Assembly: GCA_025350145.1 (NCBI GenBank)
Contig: JANXYH010000154.1
Span: 1 to 49,076 of the forward strand
Origin: Burkholderiales bacterium
GTDB taxonomy: Bacteria; Pseudomonadota; Gammaproteobacteria; Burkholderiales; Burkholderiaceae_C
Reading direction: 5' to 3'
DNA: 49,076 bases
Shown here piece after piece: positions 16,182 through 29,571 of this stretch. Position 1 is the stretch's first letter, and every line of letters begins with the position of its first letter. The translations under genes were made by a program, and so were the position numbers. The notes beneath the pieces are model-generated. The model saw nothing but the letters and a program-made list of their open reading frames with translations. It was not told the DNA's origin and did not search any database.

Positions 16182-18293
16182 TCAAATCGCCAACGGATCG
16201 ACATCGATGGCCCAGCGGGCCAGCCCCTTGTGGCTGCGGCGCAGGCCGTGCAATGCCGGCATCCAGGCCGCCAGCAGGGCTTGCAGGCGCGCCCTGGAAC
16301 TGGCCTCGATCAGCATCTGCACCCGCTCCATGCCGGCAATCTTGTTCAGCGTGGCCGGCACCGGCGGGTAGACCATCACCGCCTCGGCGCCGGGCAGGTC
16401 GGCGGCGGCGGCGGCGGCGGCGCGCAGAAAGTCGGTGGCCAGCGCCGCGTCGCGGGCCTCGGCGCGCAGCAACGCGAGGTGGCTGTACGGCGGCAGGCCG
16501 GCGCCCTGGCGTTCGGCCAACTGGCTGGCGGCGAAGGCGTCCATGTCGTGGCGCTGCAGGGCCTGGTACAGCGCATGCTGGGGGTGCCAGGTCTGGACCC
16601 AGACTTCGCTGCGGGCGGCGGCGTCAGCGTCGCGCCCGGCCCGGCCGGCGGCCTGCATCAGCAGCGCAAACAGGCGCTCGGGCGCACGGAAGTCGGCGGC
16701 AAACAGCGCGCTGTCGGGGTTGACCGCGACCACCAGGGTGACGCGGCGAAAGTCGTGGCCCTTGGTCACCATCTGGGTGCCGACCAGCACATCGACATCG
16801 CCGGCATGGACCTGTGCCAGCCGGCTCTGCAGCTCGCCCTGGCCACGCGCGGTGTCGGCGTCCAGCCGGCCGATGCGCGCGCCGGGCAACAACCCGGCGA
16901 GCTGCTCCTCCAGCCGCTCGGTGCCCTGGCCAAGCGCTGCGATGTCCAGATTGCCGCAGTCCGGGCAGGCGCGCGGCACCCGCTCGACCAGGGCGCAATG
17001 GTGGCAGCGCAGCGTCCGCTCGCGCTTGTGGAACACCCGCCAGGCGCTGCAATTCGGGCAGCCGCTCTTCCAGCCGCAGGCGCCGCAGTGCAGCACCGGG
17101 GCATAGCCGCGGCGGTTGAGGAACACCAGGCTTTGCTCGCCGCGTCCAAGCCGCTCGCGCAGCGATTGCAGCACCAGCGGCGCCAGCACCGGTGGCAGTT
17201 CACCGGCGGCCGGTCGGGGCAGCACGCCCATGTCGAACAAGCGCACCCGCGGCAGTGCGCCGTCGCCCACGCGCTGGTCCAGCCGCAATCGCTGGTAGCG
17301 GCCCTGGACGACGCGCAGCCAGCTCTCCAGGCTGGGCGTGGCCGAGCCGAGCACGACCGGGACACGTTCGAGCCGCCCCCGGTAGACCGCCAGATCGCGC
17401 GCCGAATAGCGCGCGCCCTCCTGCTGCTTGTACGACGGGTCGTGCTCCTCGTCGACCACGATCAGGCCCAGCCGGGTCATGGGCGCGAACACCGACAGCC
17501 GCGTGCCCAGGACGATGTCGGCCTGGCCAAGTGCCGCCTGCAGCCAACTCGCCAGCCGCTGCGCCGGGGTCAGTCCGCTGTGCATGGCGACCATCCGGCG
17601 CTGTGGAAAGCGCTCGGCAAAGCGGGCCTCGAGTTGCGGCGTGAGGTTGATCTCAGGCACCAGCACCAGCGCCTGCTTGCCGGCATCCAGGGCGGCCGCG
17701 GCGGCGCGCAGGTAGACCTCGGTCTTGCCGCTGCCGGTGACGCCTTGCAGCAGCATCGGCACCGGCGCAGCCTCGGCCATGGCCAGGGTGATGGCCTGCA
17801 CCGCATCGGCCTGGGCCGCAGCCAGGGCCGGCAGCGCAGGCGCCGGGTCGGCAGGCATTGGCCGGGCCAGCAACTTGGCCAGGCGTGCCAGCCGCCGCGA
17901 CAGTTGCAGCGGGTCGATCCGGCGCAACTCCGGTGGCAGCACCGCCAGCGCCAGTTCACCGACGCTGCGCTGGTAGTACGCGGCGGCAAAGTCCAGCAGC
18001 GCCAGCCAGTTCGGCGCCAGCGGCGGCAGGCTGTCGAAGACGGCGCCTACAGGCTTTTTGGATGGCAGTTCGTCCAAGCCCGCTGCGCCATGCCAGACGA
18101 TGCCCAGCACCTCGCGCCGACCCAGCGGCACGCGCAGCAATTGGCCTGGCAGCAGCGGCGCAGTGCTGAGGTAGTCGAGCGGTCCGATCAGGCCGCTGTG
18201 CTGTGGCGCCTCGATCGCGACCCGGACCGTGACCGGCGCGGTAGGCGCGGTAGGTGGGGTGGGCGTGGTGGGCGCCTCTGCCGCGACCGTCAT
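16182..18293 (-). CDS. priA: Primosomal replication protein N' (PriA helicase)
   Basis: A 703-residue replication-restart helicase that binds stalled forks and reloads the replisome. It has an N-terminal DNA-binding domain (about 20-130), Walker A GVTGSGKT (184-191), the DEEH box (281-284) and eight zinc-binding cysteines (C403, C406, C412, C415, C430, C433, C443, C446). The C-terminal helicase motifs include GTQMVTKGHDF and QAAGRAGR. The N-terminal 20 residues are a Thr/Pro/Ala-rich tail from a GC-rich repeat. ATG 18293 is favoured over an upstream ATG at 18341 that would lie in the DnaA-box region. The gene lies downstream of hemE on the same strand, after a 349-bp gap. Confidence 0.95.
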   Translation of the reverse strand: MTVAAEAPTTPTPPTAPTAPVTVRVAIEAPQHSGLIGPLDYLSTAPLLPGQLLRVPLGRREVLGIVWHGAAGLDELPSKKPVGAVFDSLPPLAPNWLALLDFAAAYYQRSVGELALAVLPPELRRIDPLQLSRRLARLAKLLARPMPADPAPALPALAAAQADAVQAITLAMAEAAPVPMLLQGVTGSGKTEVYLRAAAAALDAGKQALVLVPEINLTPQLEARFAERFPQRRMVAMHSGLTPAQRLASWLQAALGQADIVLGTRLSVFAPMTRLGLIVVDEEHDPSYKQQEGARYSARDLAVYRGRLERVPVVLGSATPSLESWLRVVQGRYQRLRLDQRVGDGALPRVRLFDMGVLPRPAAGELPPVLAPLVLQSLRERLGRGEQSLVFLNRRGYAPVLHCGACGWKSGCPNCSAWRVFHKRERTLRCHHCALVERVPRACPDCGNLDIAALGQGTERLEEQLAGLLPGARIGRLDADTARGQGELQSRLAQVHAGDVDVLVGTQMVTKGHDFRRVTLVVAVNPDSALFAADFRAPERLFALLMQAAGRAGRDADAAARSEVWVQTWHPQHALYQALQRHDMDAFAASQLAERQGAGLPPYSHLALLRAEARDAALATDFLRAAAAAAADLPGAEAVMVYPPVPATLNKIAGMERVQMLIEASSRARLQALLAAWMPALHGLRRSHKGLARWAIDVDPLAI

Positions 18294-18388
18294 CGCCTGT
18301 CTGCAAACTTGCAATTCGCGCGTATCCACATCACAAATCAACCCTAAGTTCTTGATTGAAAACGCTTTTCGTGGCGGGCTGGGGCAAC

Positions 18389-18409
18389 TGTGGATAACTT
18401 TGTGGGAAA
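18389..18409 (-). promoter_or_regulatory. Pair of DnaA boxes
   Basis: TTATCCACA (perfect) on the minus strand at 18397-18389 and TTTCCCACA (one mismatch to TTWTNCACA) at 18409-18401, in the same orientation with a 12-bp centre spacing. This is the densest part of the DnaA-box group upstream of priA. Confidence 0.55.
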
Positions 18410-18495
18410 ACCGCAGGCGAACCCGCTAAGTGCTTGATCCAATGGGATTTGGCCGGCCCGGGGCGGGATCAGATGGAAGCATAAAAATGCTTATT

Positions 18496-18508
18496 AATCA
18501 ATGACTTG
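18496..18508 (+). promoter_or_regulatory. IHF-binding consensus
   Basis: AATCAATGACTTG matches WATCAANNNNTTR at every defined position and is embedded in an A/T-rich stretch, as IHF sites usually are. It lies about 90 bp from the DnaA-box pair. Confidence 0.45.
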
Positions 18509-18642
18509 CCACGCATTTGCGGCATATTTCATGGTGCAGTGCAATGCGATCAGTGGCGCTTCATCCCCGCGCCAGATTTTGGGGATAAGTCAAGGCCTGA
18601 GCAGCCACTTACTTGCACTTGGTGGCAAAAAGGGCCCTGGGA

Positions 18643-19734
18643 TCATCCCTGAGCACGCAGCTTTGCAGAATGCGTGTGCACGGCCTCGACCAAGGCCGCC
18701 ACATGCTCGGTCGGGGTGTGCTGGCTGATGCCATGGCCCAGATTGAAGACATGGCCGCCGCAGCGCCCGTCCGCACGCTGCGGCGGCCCGAAACTGTCGA
18801 GCACCGCGCGGGCCTCGGCGGCCACGGCTTCGGGCGGGGCGAACAGCACCATCGGGTCGAGGTTGCCCTGCAGCGCGACCCGGTCATCGACGCGCAGGCG
18901 GGCTTTGCCCAAGTCACAGGTCCAGTCCAGGCCAACCACGTCGGCGCCGCTGGCGGCGATCTGCTCCAGCCACTGCCCGCCGCCCTTGGTGAAGACGATG
19001 CGTGGGATGGCCTGGCCGGCATGCTCGCGCTGAAGCTGCGCCAGCACCCGCCGGGTATAGGCCAGGCTGAAGGCCTCGAAGGCGCGGTGGCCGAGCACGC
19101 CGCCCCAGGAGTCGAACAGCATCACCGCCTGGGCCCCAGCCTCGATCTGGGCATTGAGGTAGGCGGCCACGGCGTCGGCGTTGACCGCCAGGATGCGGTG
19201 CAGCAGGTCCGGCCGGGCGTAGAGCATGCTCTTGATCTGCCGGTAGTCGTCCGAGCCCGCGCCCTCGACCATGTAGCAGGCCAGGGTGAAGGGGCTGCCG
19301 GCAAAGCCGATCAGCGGCACCCGGCCATTGAGGCTGCGGCGGATCTGGGCGACCGCGTCGAAGACGTAGCGCAGCTTGTTCAAATCCGGCGCCTGCAGGG
19401 CCTTGACCGCCGCCTCGTCGCGCACAGGATGGGCAAAGCGCGGGCCTTCGCCGGCTTCAAACGACAGGCCCAGGCCCATCGCGTCGGGCACGGTCAGGAT
19501 GTCGGAGAACAGGATCGCGGCGTCCAGCGCGAACCGCGCCAGCGGCTGCAGCGTCACCTCGGTGGCGTAATCGGGGTTGGTCGCCAGGCCCATGAAGCTG
19601 CCGGCCTTGGCGCGGCTGCGCTGGTACTCGGGCAGGTAGCGCCCGGCCTGGCGCATCAACCAGATGGGCGTGTGCTCGGTCGGCTGGCGCCAGCAGGCGC
19701 GCAGGAAGCTGTCGTTTTGCAGGGGCGCAGGCAT
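18643..19734 (-). CDS. hemE: Uroporphyrinogen decarboxylase
   Basis: A 363-residue cytoplasmic enzyme that removes four acetate carboxyls from uroporphyrinogen III to give coproporphyrinogen III in haem synthesis. The N-terminal signature [16 protein letters not shown] with its active-site Arg residues and the [12 protein letters not shown] block are intact, as is the [16 protein letters not shown] signature. The length is normal. It follows atpC by 84 bp with a terminator-like hairpin between, so it may have its own promoter; the same gene order (atp operon, hemE, priA) is known in other Burkholderiales. Confidence 0.96.
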   Translation of the reverse strand: MPAPLQNDSFLRACWRQPTEHTPIWLMRQAGRYLPEYQRSRAKAGSFMGLATNPDYATEVTLQPLARFALDAAILFSDILTVPDAMGLGLSFEAGEGPRFAHPVRDEAAVKALQAPDLNKLRYVFDAVAQIRRSLNGRVPLIGFAGSPFTLACYMVEGAGSDDYRQIKSMLYARPDLLHRILAVNADAVAAYLNAQIEAGAQAVMLFDSWGGVLGHRAFEAFSLAYTRRVLAQLQREHAGQAIPRIVFTKGGGQWLEQIAASGADVVGLDWTCDLGKARLRVDDRVALQGNLDPMVLFAPPEAVAAEARAVLDSFGPPQRADGRCGGHVFNLGHGISQHTPTEHVAALVEAVHTHSAKLRAQG

Positions 19735-19757
19735 CGCGGGATTATCGGAAGTGGGGC

Positions 19758-19794
19758 AAAACGAAACCCGCCGGACCAGGGCGGTCGGGCGGGT
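19758..19794 (-). terminator. Intrinsic-terminator-like hairpin after atpC
   Basis: On the minus strand a 7-bp GC stem (ACCCGCC/GGCGGGT, 19794-19788 with 19772-19766) with a 15-nt loop is followed by TTCGTTTT (19765-19758). It sits 24 bp after the atpC stop and before hemE, and would end or attenuate the ATP synthase transcript. Confidence 0.6.
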
Positions 19795-19818
19795 CTGGCG
19801 GGCGCGGAGCCGGTGGCT

Positions 19819-20247
19819 TTACTTCTTGCGCAGCTTGGCGATTGCCGCGATCTGTGCGGCCATCATCGCGAACTCGCCCTGGGCGCGGGCCAGGTCGATG
19901 TCGCTCTTGGCGTTCTTCATCGCCTCTTCGGCCAGGCGCTTGGCCTCGACCGCCTTGGCCTCGTCCAGGTCATGGCCGCGGATGGCGGTGTCAGCCAGCA
20001 CAGTGACCCGGCCGGGTTGGACTTCGAGGATGCCACCGGCGACAAACACCAGTTCCTCGCCGGCGCTGCTGCCGTCGGCGTTGGCGGTGTCTATGCGCAC
20101 CGCACCGGGCTTGATGCGGGTGATCAGCGGGGTGTGGCGGGGCAGGATGCCGAGCTCGCCGCTCTCGCCCGGCAGGGCGACAAAGCGGGCCAGGCCGGAA
20201 TAGATGCTGGCCTCGGCCGAGACCACGTCGACGTGGATCGTTGCCAT
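19819..20247 (-). CDS. atpC: F1 ATP synthase epsilon subunit
   Basis: A 142-residue epsilon subunit of the F1 central stalk, which couples rotation and inhibits ATP hydrolysis. The N-terminal beta-sandwich begins [16 protein letters not shown] and contains [15 protein letters not shown]; the C-terminal two-helix hairpin starts near residue 90. The Shine-Dalgarno AAGGAG precedes the ATG. Last gene of the atp operon, 9 bp after atpD. Confidence 0.96.
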   Translation of the reverse strand: MATIHVDVVSAEASIYSGLARFVALPGESGELGILPRHTPLITRIKPGAVRIDTANADGSSAGEELVFVAGGILEVQPGRVTVLADTAIRGHDLDEAKAVEAKRLAEEAMKNAKSDIDLARAQGEFAMMAAQIAAIAKLRKK

Positions 20248-20256
20248 CTCGGCTCC

Positions 20257-21672
<1,416 letters not shown>

Positions 21673-21706
21673 TTACGGTCCTTGAAACGGTATTCGGGAA
21701 AGACGG

Positions 21707-22594
21707 TCAGCCGGAAATTGCCGCTGCGCCACTGACGATTTCAGACAACTCGGTGGTGATCGCGGCCTGGCGGGTCTTGTTGTAGATCAGCTTGAACTCG
21801 GCGATCAGGTTGCCGGCGTTCTCGGTCGCGGCCTTCATCGCCACCATCCGCGCCGACTGCTCGCTGGCCATGTTCTCGGCCACCGCCTGGAACACCAGGG
21901 CCTCGATGTAGCGCGTCATCAGCTCGTCGATCACCTCGGGCGCGTCGGGCTCGTAGATGTAGTCCCAGGCAAACTGCGACTTCTCATCGGCGCTCTGGGC
22001 CAGCCGGTCGGCGGTCAGCGGCAACAACTGCTCGACCATCGGCTCCTGGCTCATGGTGTTGATGAACTTGGTGTAGCACAGGTACACCGCATCGACCTTG
22101 CCGCTGGTGAAGGCGTCAAGCATGGCCTTGACCGGGCCGATCAGCCGATCCAACTGCGGCGCATCGCCGAGCTGGGTGACATGGCCGACCAGGGTGGCGC
22201 CGATCCGGTTCATGAAACCGAAGGCCTTGTTGCCAATCGCCACCGCCTGCGAACTGCCACCGGCCACCTGGATCTCGCGCATCCGGTTGGTGACGGCGCG
22301 CAGGATGTTGGTGTTCAGGCCGCCGCACAGGCCCTTGTCGGTCGAGACCACGATAAAGCCGTTGGCCTTGGGCGCGCCCTCGACCTTGCGCAGGTAGGGC
22401 GACTTGTACTCGGGGTTGGCGCGCGACAGGTTCGCCGTAATGTTGCGGATCTTGTCGGCATAGGGCCGGGCTGCACGCATCCGGTCCTGGGCCTTGCGCA
22501 TCTTCGAGGCCGAGACCATCTCCATGGCCTTGGTGATCTTCTTGGTGTTCTCGAAGCTCTTGATCTTGCCGCGTATTTCCTTGCCTACAGCCAT
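21707..22594 (-). CDS. atpG: F1 ATP synthase gamma subunit
   Basis: A 295-residue rotor subunit with the two long terminal helices of the coiled coil: the N-terminal one starts [24 protein letters not shown], split here as [16 protein letters not shown] and [17 protein letters not shown], and the C-terminal one ends [16 protein letters not shown]. The central Rossmann-like part has the [11 protein letters not shown] motif. The start at 22594 is preceded by AGAGGAG; a longer reading frame upstream is the out-of-frame tail of atpA. Confidence 0.97.
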   Translation of the reverse strand: MAVGKEIRGKIKSFENTKKITKAMEMVSASKMRKAQDRMRAARPYADKIRNITANLSRANPEYKSPYLRKVEGAPKANGFIVVSTDKGLCGGLNTNILRAVTNRMREIQVAGGSSQAVAIGNKAFGFMNRIGATLVGHVTQLGDAPQLDRLIGPVKAMLDAFTSGKVDAVYLCYTKFINTMSQEPMVEQLLPLTADRLAQSADEKSQFAWDYIYEPDAPEVIDELMTRYIEALVFQAVAENMASEQSARMVAMKAATENAGNLIAEFKLIYNKTRQAAITTELSEIVSGAAAISG

Positions 22595-22631
22595 GCCGAA
22601 ACTCCTCTGGTGCCGATGCAGTTCAAGGGGA

Positions 22632-24185
<1,554 letters not shown>

Positions 24186-24249
24186 GGTGGTGTTCTCCTG
24201 GGTGCGGCCCGGGTTGCGGACTGTGGGACGGCCGGAAAGCTCGGCGAGC

Positions 24250-24780
24250 TCAGGCGGTCAGGGCGGCCTTCATTTGTTCAAGGCGGGCTTTGACCGAGGT
24301 GTCCAGCACCTCGTCGCCGACCACCACGCGGATGCCGCCGATCAACGCCGAATCGACGTTGACGGTGGCGTTGAGCTTGCGCGCAAAGCGCCTCTCCAGC
24401 GACGCGATGACATCGGCCAACTGCGCCGCGTCGATCGGGTAGGCACTGGTGATCTGGGCGTCGAAAACGCCGCTGCGGGCGTTGACCAGCGCCTGGTACT
24501 GCGCGGCGATGTGGCCCAAGGCCGGCAGCCTGCCGTTCTCGATCACCAGGCGCAGCAGGTTGCGGGCGCTCGCGCCCACCTCGGCAGCGACCGACGTGAT
24601 CAGCTCGAACACCTGCTCGGCGCCGACCTTGGGGTTGTCGGCGATTTCGCGCAGCTTGGGGTCGGCGACCACGGCCGCCAGGAGATTGACCTGGTCGGCC
24701 ACGCCGCCGGCGGCATCGGCCTGGACCGCCTTGAACAGCGCCTCGGCGTAGGGGCGGGCGATGGTTGCAAGCTCGGCCAT
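24250..24780 (-). CDS. atpH: ATP synthase delta subunit
   Basis: A 176-residue delta (OSCP-like) subunit that joins the peripheral stalk to the top of F1. It begins [14 protein letters not shown], the family hallmark, and ends with the [22 protein letters not shown] block. It starts 2 bp after the atpF stop. The true start is the ATG at 24780; the open frame continues further upstream only as a shadow of atpF. Confidence 0.96.
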   Translation of the reverse strand: MAELATIARPYAEALFKAVQADAAGGVADQVNLLAAVVADPKLREIADNPKVGAEQVFELITSVAAEVGASARNLLRLVIENGRLPALGHIAAQYQALVNARSGVFDAQITSAYPIDAAQLADVIASLERRFARKLNATVNVDSALIGGIRVVVGDEVLDTSVKARLEQMKAALTA

Positions 24781-24782
24781 GG

Positions 24783-25253
24783 TCAGAGTTCCGTCTTCAG
24801 ACGGCTCAGCAGTTCGGCATGGACGCCGGCATTGACCTCGCGCAGCAGGATCTGCTCGGCACCCCTGACGGCCAGCGCGGCGACCTGGTCGCGCAGCGAC
24901 TCTCGCGCCTTGATCACTGCCTGCTCGGCCTCGGCCTTGGCGGCGGCGACGATCTTCTCGCCCTCGACCGTGGCCCTGGCCTTGGCCTCCTCGACCAATT
25001 GCAGGCCCAGGCGCTCGGCATCGGCCAGGCGCTTGGCGGCGTCGTTGCGCGCGGCTGAAAGCTGCTGCTCGACACGCTGGTTGGCCACGGCCAGTTCGGA
25101 CTTGGCCTTGTCGGCCGCCGAGAGCCCGTCGGCGATCTTCCGGGCGCGCTCGTCGAGCGCGGCGGTGATCGGCGGCCAGACGAACTTCATCGTGAACCCG
25201 ACCAGGATCAGGAACACGATCATCTGAAAGATGAAGGTTGCGGTGATGCTCAC
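24783..25253 (-). CDS. atpF: ATP synthase Fo b subunit
   Basis: A 156-residue peripheral-stalk subunit: one N-terminal membrane helix (about 5-25, [20 protein letters not shown]) and a long Ala/Glu/Arg-rich coiled coil that dimerises and contacts delta. The start codon is GTG at 25253, with GAGG seven bases upstream. It is 110 bp after atpE, across a hairpin. Confidence 0.96.
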   Translation of the reverse strand: MSITATFIFQMIVFLILVGFTMKFVWPPITAALDERARKIADGLSAADKAKSELAVANQRVEQQLSAARNDAAKRLADAERLGLQLVEEAKARATVEGEKIVAAAKAEAEQAVIKARESLRDQVAALAVRGAEQILLREVNAGVHAELLSRLKTEL

Positions 25254-25287
25254 GTTGCTGCCTCAATCACGAGTAGGTGATGCGTTG

Positions 25288-25315
25288 GGGGCTGCCGACG
25301 ACAGGCGGCGGCCCC
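25288..25315 (-). promoter_or_regulatory. Hairpin between atpE and atpF
   Basis: A 10-bp stem with one wobble-type mismatch (25288-25297 with 25306-25315, 8-nt loop) lies in the 110-bp gap after atpE, the longest gap inside the atp operon. It could protect the atpE 3' end or partly end transcription, which would suit the need for many c subunits per enzyme. Confidence 0.4.
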
Positions 25316-25363
25316 GATCACGCTGGCAGCGGCGCGAACGCCGACCAGCGCGAACACGGCCGA

Positions 25364-26580
<1,217 letters not shown>

Positions 26581-26610
26581 TCACTCTTGTTCAGACTTTC
26601 AACAACCGGT

Positions 26611-27114
26611 TCAGTCCACGCGGTGCCCGCGCCACCGCCCTTGCCAAAGAAGCGCGAGCCAGTACACCTGCAGGCACAACCCCAGCGCAATCAACAGCGC
26701 CGGCCAATGGAGCGGCTGCACCAGCCTCGGCGCTGCAAACAGCATCAGCACCGAAAAACCCATTTTGACCGTCGTCCATAACATCACGCTGACAACACTG
26801 CTGCCGACGCTGATGCTGGACAGTGGGCTGGTCATGCCGCGCGCCATCAAGGCGCCCGGCACGACCGCGACGGCCGCGCCATAGAGCATCGACCATCCCA
26901 CCCCGGAATTGCCCGTGGCCGCAACGCCGATCAGCGCCATGACCAACCCCAGCACCACTTGCGTGGCGACCACCCGCCAGGGCGACACTCCCGGCTGCTG
27001 GGCCCTCAGGCGTTCTGCGTCGAAACGACTCAGAGGCTTGAAGTTGGCGTTCGCTGCCTCGTCCTGATCCCAGAGCGCGTTGCGGTCGTGCGGTTGAACA
27101 GACCGTTCAGACAT
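26611..27114 (-). CDS. atpI: ATP synthase assembly protein AtpI
   Basis: A 167-residue protein: a charged N-terminal tail of about 50 residues, then four membrane helices. AtpI helps assemble the c-ring and is linked to Mg2+ uptake. It is the first gene of the atp operon. ATG 27114 is chosen because the open frame upstream has a different, GC-driven composition. A weak -10-like TACACT (27155-27150) lies 36 bp upstream. Confidence 0.9.
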   Translation of the reverse strand: MSERSVQPHDRNALWDQDEAANANFKPLSRFDAERLRAQQPGVSPWRVVATQVVLGLVMALIGVAATGNSGVGWSMLYGAAVAVVPGALMARGMTSPLSSISVGSSVVSVMLWTTVKMGFSVLMLFAAPRLVQPLHWPALLIALGLCLQVYWLALLWQGRWRGHRVD

Positions 27115-27149
27115 CTCTGGAAACAAAACCCGTTGCGGCAAACCGTAGG

Positions 27150-27178
27150 AGTGTACGCGAATACCCGCGCTTTTCGCC
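27150..27178 (-). promoter_or_regulatory. Possible promoter of the atp operon
   Basis: TACACT (27155-27150) gives a reasonable -10, but the hexamer 17 bp upstream (GGCGAA) is a poor -35. Position ahead of atpI and the break from the upstream sugar gene make a promoter here likely; the exact boxes are uncertain. Confidence 0.3.
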
Positions 27179-27203
27179 CGATCCGACCGGCCCGGGCTGG
27201 GCG

Positions 27204-28112
27204 CTAGAGCTGCGCGCAATGCGCCGGCAGGCCCGGCACGGCCACCCGCAGGATCAGCACCCGGCCGGCCCAGGGCTGGGCCAGCAACTCGGGCGCCGGG
27301 CGGTTCTCGCGCGAACTGGTGATGTACAGGCTGCACAGGTCGGCCCCGCCGAAGCAGGGCATCGTCGGGCAGCGCACCGGCAGTGGCAGCGTCTGCAGCA
27401 GGCGGCCGTCGCCGTCCAGGCGCAACAGGCGCTGGCCTTCGAACATCGCCAGCCAGTAGTGGCCAAGGCTGTCCATGGCCGCGCCGTCGGGGCGGCCGGG
27501 GTAGTCGTCCAGGGACTGGCCATCGGCGAGCGGCGCGAACTGGGCGTAGCTGCGGCGCCGCGAGAGTGCGCCGCTGGCCGGGTCGAGGTCGAAGGCGTAG
27601 ACCGCATGGGCGCGGGTGTCGGCCCAATGCAAGGTTCGCCCGTCGGGGCTGAAGGCCAGACCGTTGCTGGTGGTGATGCCGCCGGCCACCTTGGACAGCC
27701 GGCCGCGGTCCAGGCAGTACAGCGCTGCCCGGGGCTGGCGCTGTTCATCGATGGTGCCGACCCAGAAGCGGCCCTGGGCATCGGCCTTGCCATCGTTGAA
27801 GCGCTCGGTCGCGGTGTCGTAGGGCGGCTCGGCGATGCGCTGCCGCTTGCCGCTGCGGGTGTCGAAGCTGAAGATGCCGTCGCGCATCGCCAGCAGCAGG
27901 CCGCCGCCGAGCAGTGGCGCGACACAGGCCGGCTCTGCCGCAAAGTCCCAGTGGCGGTGGCTGGCGCTGGCCGGGTCGAACCGGTTCAGGCGTTTGCCCG
28001 GGATGTCGCACCAGTAAAGCACCTGCTCGTCCGGGTGCCACAGCGGCGATTCGCCCAGCAGCGAGGCCGCCACCGGCAGTACGCCGATGCCGGCGCCCGG
28101 CGCTGCTGCCAT
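27204..28112 (-). CDS. SMP-30/gluconolactonase/LRE family protein
   Basis: A 302-residue six-bladed beta-propeller lactonase. The divalent-metal ligands of the family can be placed at E21 (LGESPLW), N106 (RFNDGK), N150 (TTSNGLAFSPDG) and D209 (RPDGAAMD). It would hydrolyse a sugar 1,4/1,5-lactone to the aldonic acid. Its ATG overlaps the TGA of the aldose 1-epimerase by one base (TGATG), so the two are co-translated, fitting a sugar oxidation step. 89 bp separate it from atpI. Confidence 0.9.
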   Translation of the reverse strand: MAAAPGAGIGVLPVAASLLGESPLWHPDEQVLYWCDIPGKRLNRFDPASASHRHWDFAAEPACVAPLLGGGLLLAMRDGIFSFDTRSGKRQRIAEPPYDTATERFNDGKADAQGRFWVGTIDEQRQPRAALYCLDRGRLSKVAGGITTSNGLAFSPDGRTLHWADTRAHAVYAFDLDPASGALSRRRSYAQFAPLADGQSLDDYPGRPDGAAMDSLGHYWLAMFEGQRLLRLDGDGRLLQTLPLPVRCPTMPCFGGADLCSLYITSSRENRPAPELLAQPWAGRVLILRVAVPGLPAHCAQL

Positions 28113-28975
28113 CAGACCGCAGCCACCTCGAGCAGGAACGAGGCGTCCATCGTCTGGCCGGGCTGGAGCGTGCGCAGGCCGTGCGCTGCGGGGTCGGCCA
28201 TGTGGATGGCGTTGTTGACATGGCTGACCGGCTCGACGCAGAAATAGCCCTTGGTCTGCGGCGTGTAGACGACCAGGTAGGGCAGCGACGCGCTGAGCTT
28301 GAGGCTCAGCTTCTCGTCGCGGATTCGCGCCGCGCCGCGCCAGCCTTCGAAACAGTTGTCGAAATCCAGGTGCGCGATGTCACTGTCGATGCCGGGCTGC
28401 GGCATCCGCCGGGTCGGCAACTCGGTGGTCGGATCGCGCTCCCAGCGGTCGGTCAGCTCGGCGTGCAGACGGCTGCGCGCGCGCTTGGGGAAATAGGGAT
28501 GCCAGCCCAGGCCAGCGGGCGCCGCCACGGCGGCGGTGTTGGTCAGGCTCAGGTCCAGGCGCAGGGCGTCGGGCGTGAGCTGGAGATGCTGGGTCAGGGT
28601 GAAATCGAAGGGCCAATGGCCGTCGGCAACGTGGCGGTACTCCAGCTCGGCCTGCGCCGTATCGGCCCGCCGCACCACCCAAGGCTGGCGCCAAGCGGTG
28701 CCATGCAGCGAATGCGGCGCACCGTCGAAGTTGGGCAGGGTCGTGTGGTCATGGCCCTGCCAGCGAAAACGCCTGTAACCCAGCCGGTTGCTGTAGGGCG
28801 CGAGCACGAATCCGCCTGACTGGCGCGGCGAATCCAGTGCCAGGGCATTGCTGTCGCTGACCAGCACCGGCAGGTCGCCATGCCACAGCCCGGCGATCGC
28901 ACCGCCCAGGTCAGGTCGCAGCACCAGTCGCAGGACGTCGGCGCGCAGCTCTAGGGTGGTCGGCGTGGGTTTCAT
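28112..28975 (-). CDS. Aldose 1-epimerase (GalM-like)
   Basis: A 287-residue mutarotase-fold enzyme interconverting alpha and beta anomers of an aldose. The active-site pair of histidines lies in SLHG and GLGWHPYF, and the catalytic Glu in FCVEPVSH. It is slightly shorter than E. coli GalM (346) and closer to the compact bacterial epimerases found in sugar-acid operons. It forms a two-gene unit with the downstream lactonase; the GNAT gene is 39 bp upstream. Confidence 0.9.
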   Translation of the reverse strand: MKPTPTTLELRADVLRLVLRPDLGGAIAGLWHGDLPVLVSDSNALALDSPRQSGGFVLAPYSNRLGYRRFRWQGHDHTTLPNFDGAPHSLHGTAWRQPWVVRRADTAQAELEYRHVADGHWPFDFTLTQHLQLTPDALRLDLSLTNTAAVAAPAGLGWHPYFPKRARSRLHAELTDRWERDPTTELPTRRMPQPGIDSDIAHLDFDNCFEGWRGAARIRDEKLSLKLSASLPYLVVYTPQTKGYFCVEPVSHVNNAIHMADPAAHGLRTLQPGQTMDASFLLEVAAV

Positions 28976-29014
28976 CGGATCAGCCTGCGGTGGTGGAAAG
29001 CGGCCGGCACGGCC

Positions 29015-29506
29015 TCAATCGAGGTCTACCTTGAGGTAGTGCGCGCCGGCAATCGGGTTGAAGTAGTACGGTGGAATCTCGTCAAAACCCAGTGACACGT
29101 ACAGGCCGCGCGCCGACTCCATCTCGTCCAGCGTGTCCAGCAGCATGCACGAGTAGCCGGCCTGCTTGGCCTTGTCCATCAGCGCCTGCGCCAGCATCCG
29201 CCCCAGGCCAAAGCGACGGAACGCCGGCCGCACGTACAGCCGCTTCATCTCGCAGGCGTTGGGGTAGTCGACATCGGTGAGCCCGCGCAGCGCACCGCAG
29301 CCGGCCAGCCGGCCATCGACATAGGCCAGCAGCAAACTGCCGCGCGGGGCGGCGTAATCCCCCGGCAGGCAGTCCAACTCGGCCGCGAAATCCTGAAAGC
29401 ACAGGTCGATGCCCAGCGCTGCGGCGTACTCGCGGAAGATGTCGCGCGTGGCGTCCAGCGCCTGCGGCGAGCCGGGCTCAAGCAGGGCAATCTTCGGCGA
29501 TGCCAT
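29015..29506 (-). CDS. GNAT family N-acetyltransferase
   Basis: A 163-residue GCN5-type acetyltransferase. The acetyl-CoA-binding motif A is RPAFRRFGLGRMLAQAL, preceded by EMKRLYV and followed by the LDTLDEMESARGLYVSLGF block, which matches the PanZ/RimI-like small-molecule or protein acetylase layout. The acceptor is unknown. It lies 39 bp upstream of the epimerase and may share its transcript. Confidence 0.9.
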   Translation of the reverse strand: MASPKIALLEPGSPQALDATRDIFREYAAALGIDLCFQDFAAELDCLPGDYAAPRGSLLLAYVDGRLAGCGALRGLTDVDYPNACEMKRLYVRPAFRRFGLGRMLAQALMDKAKQAGYSCMLLDTLDEMESARGLYVSLGFDEIPPYYFNPIAGAHYLKVDLD

Positions 29507-29571
29507 CTACGGGGATGTGGGGGCAGGAGCGCCGCAGTCTAACCGCGCCGATTCGCCGTTCTGCGGCCGCT

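Larger units (their letters stand above)
18294..18642. promoter_or_regulatory. DnaA-box- and IHF-site-bearing gap between hemE and priA
   Basis: This 349-bp gap has clearly lower GC than its surroundings and no credible gene. It holds a perfect DnaA box on the minus strand (18389-18397) and three copies with one mismatch (18322-18330 plus strand; 18401-18409 and 18580-18588 minus strand). The pair at 18389 and 18401 is spaced 12 bp apart on one face. An IHF consensus (WATCAA-N4-TTR) sits at 18496-18508 beside an A/T-rich run, next to a 6-bp hairpin with an AAAA loop (18477-18492). It must also hold the priA promoter. It could be an origin-like or DnaA-controlled region. Confidence 0.55.
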
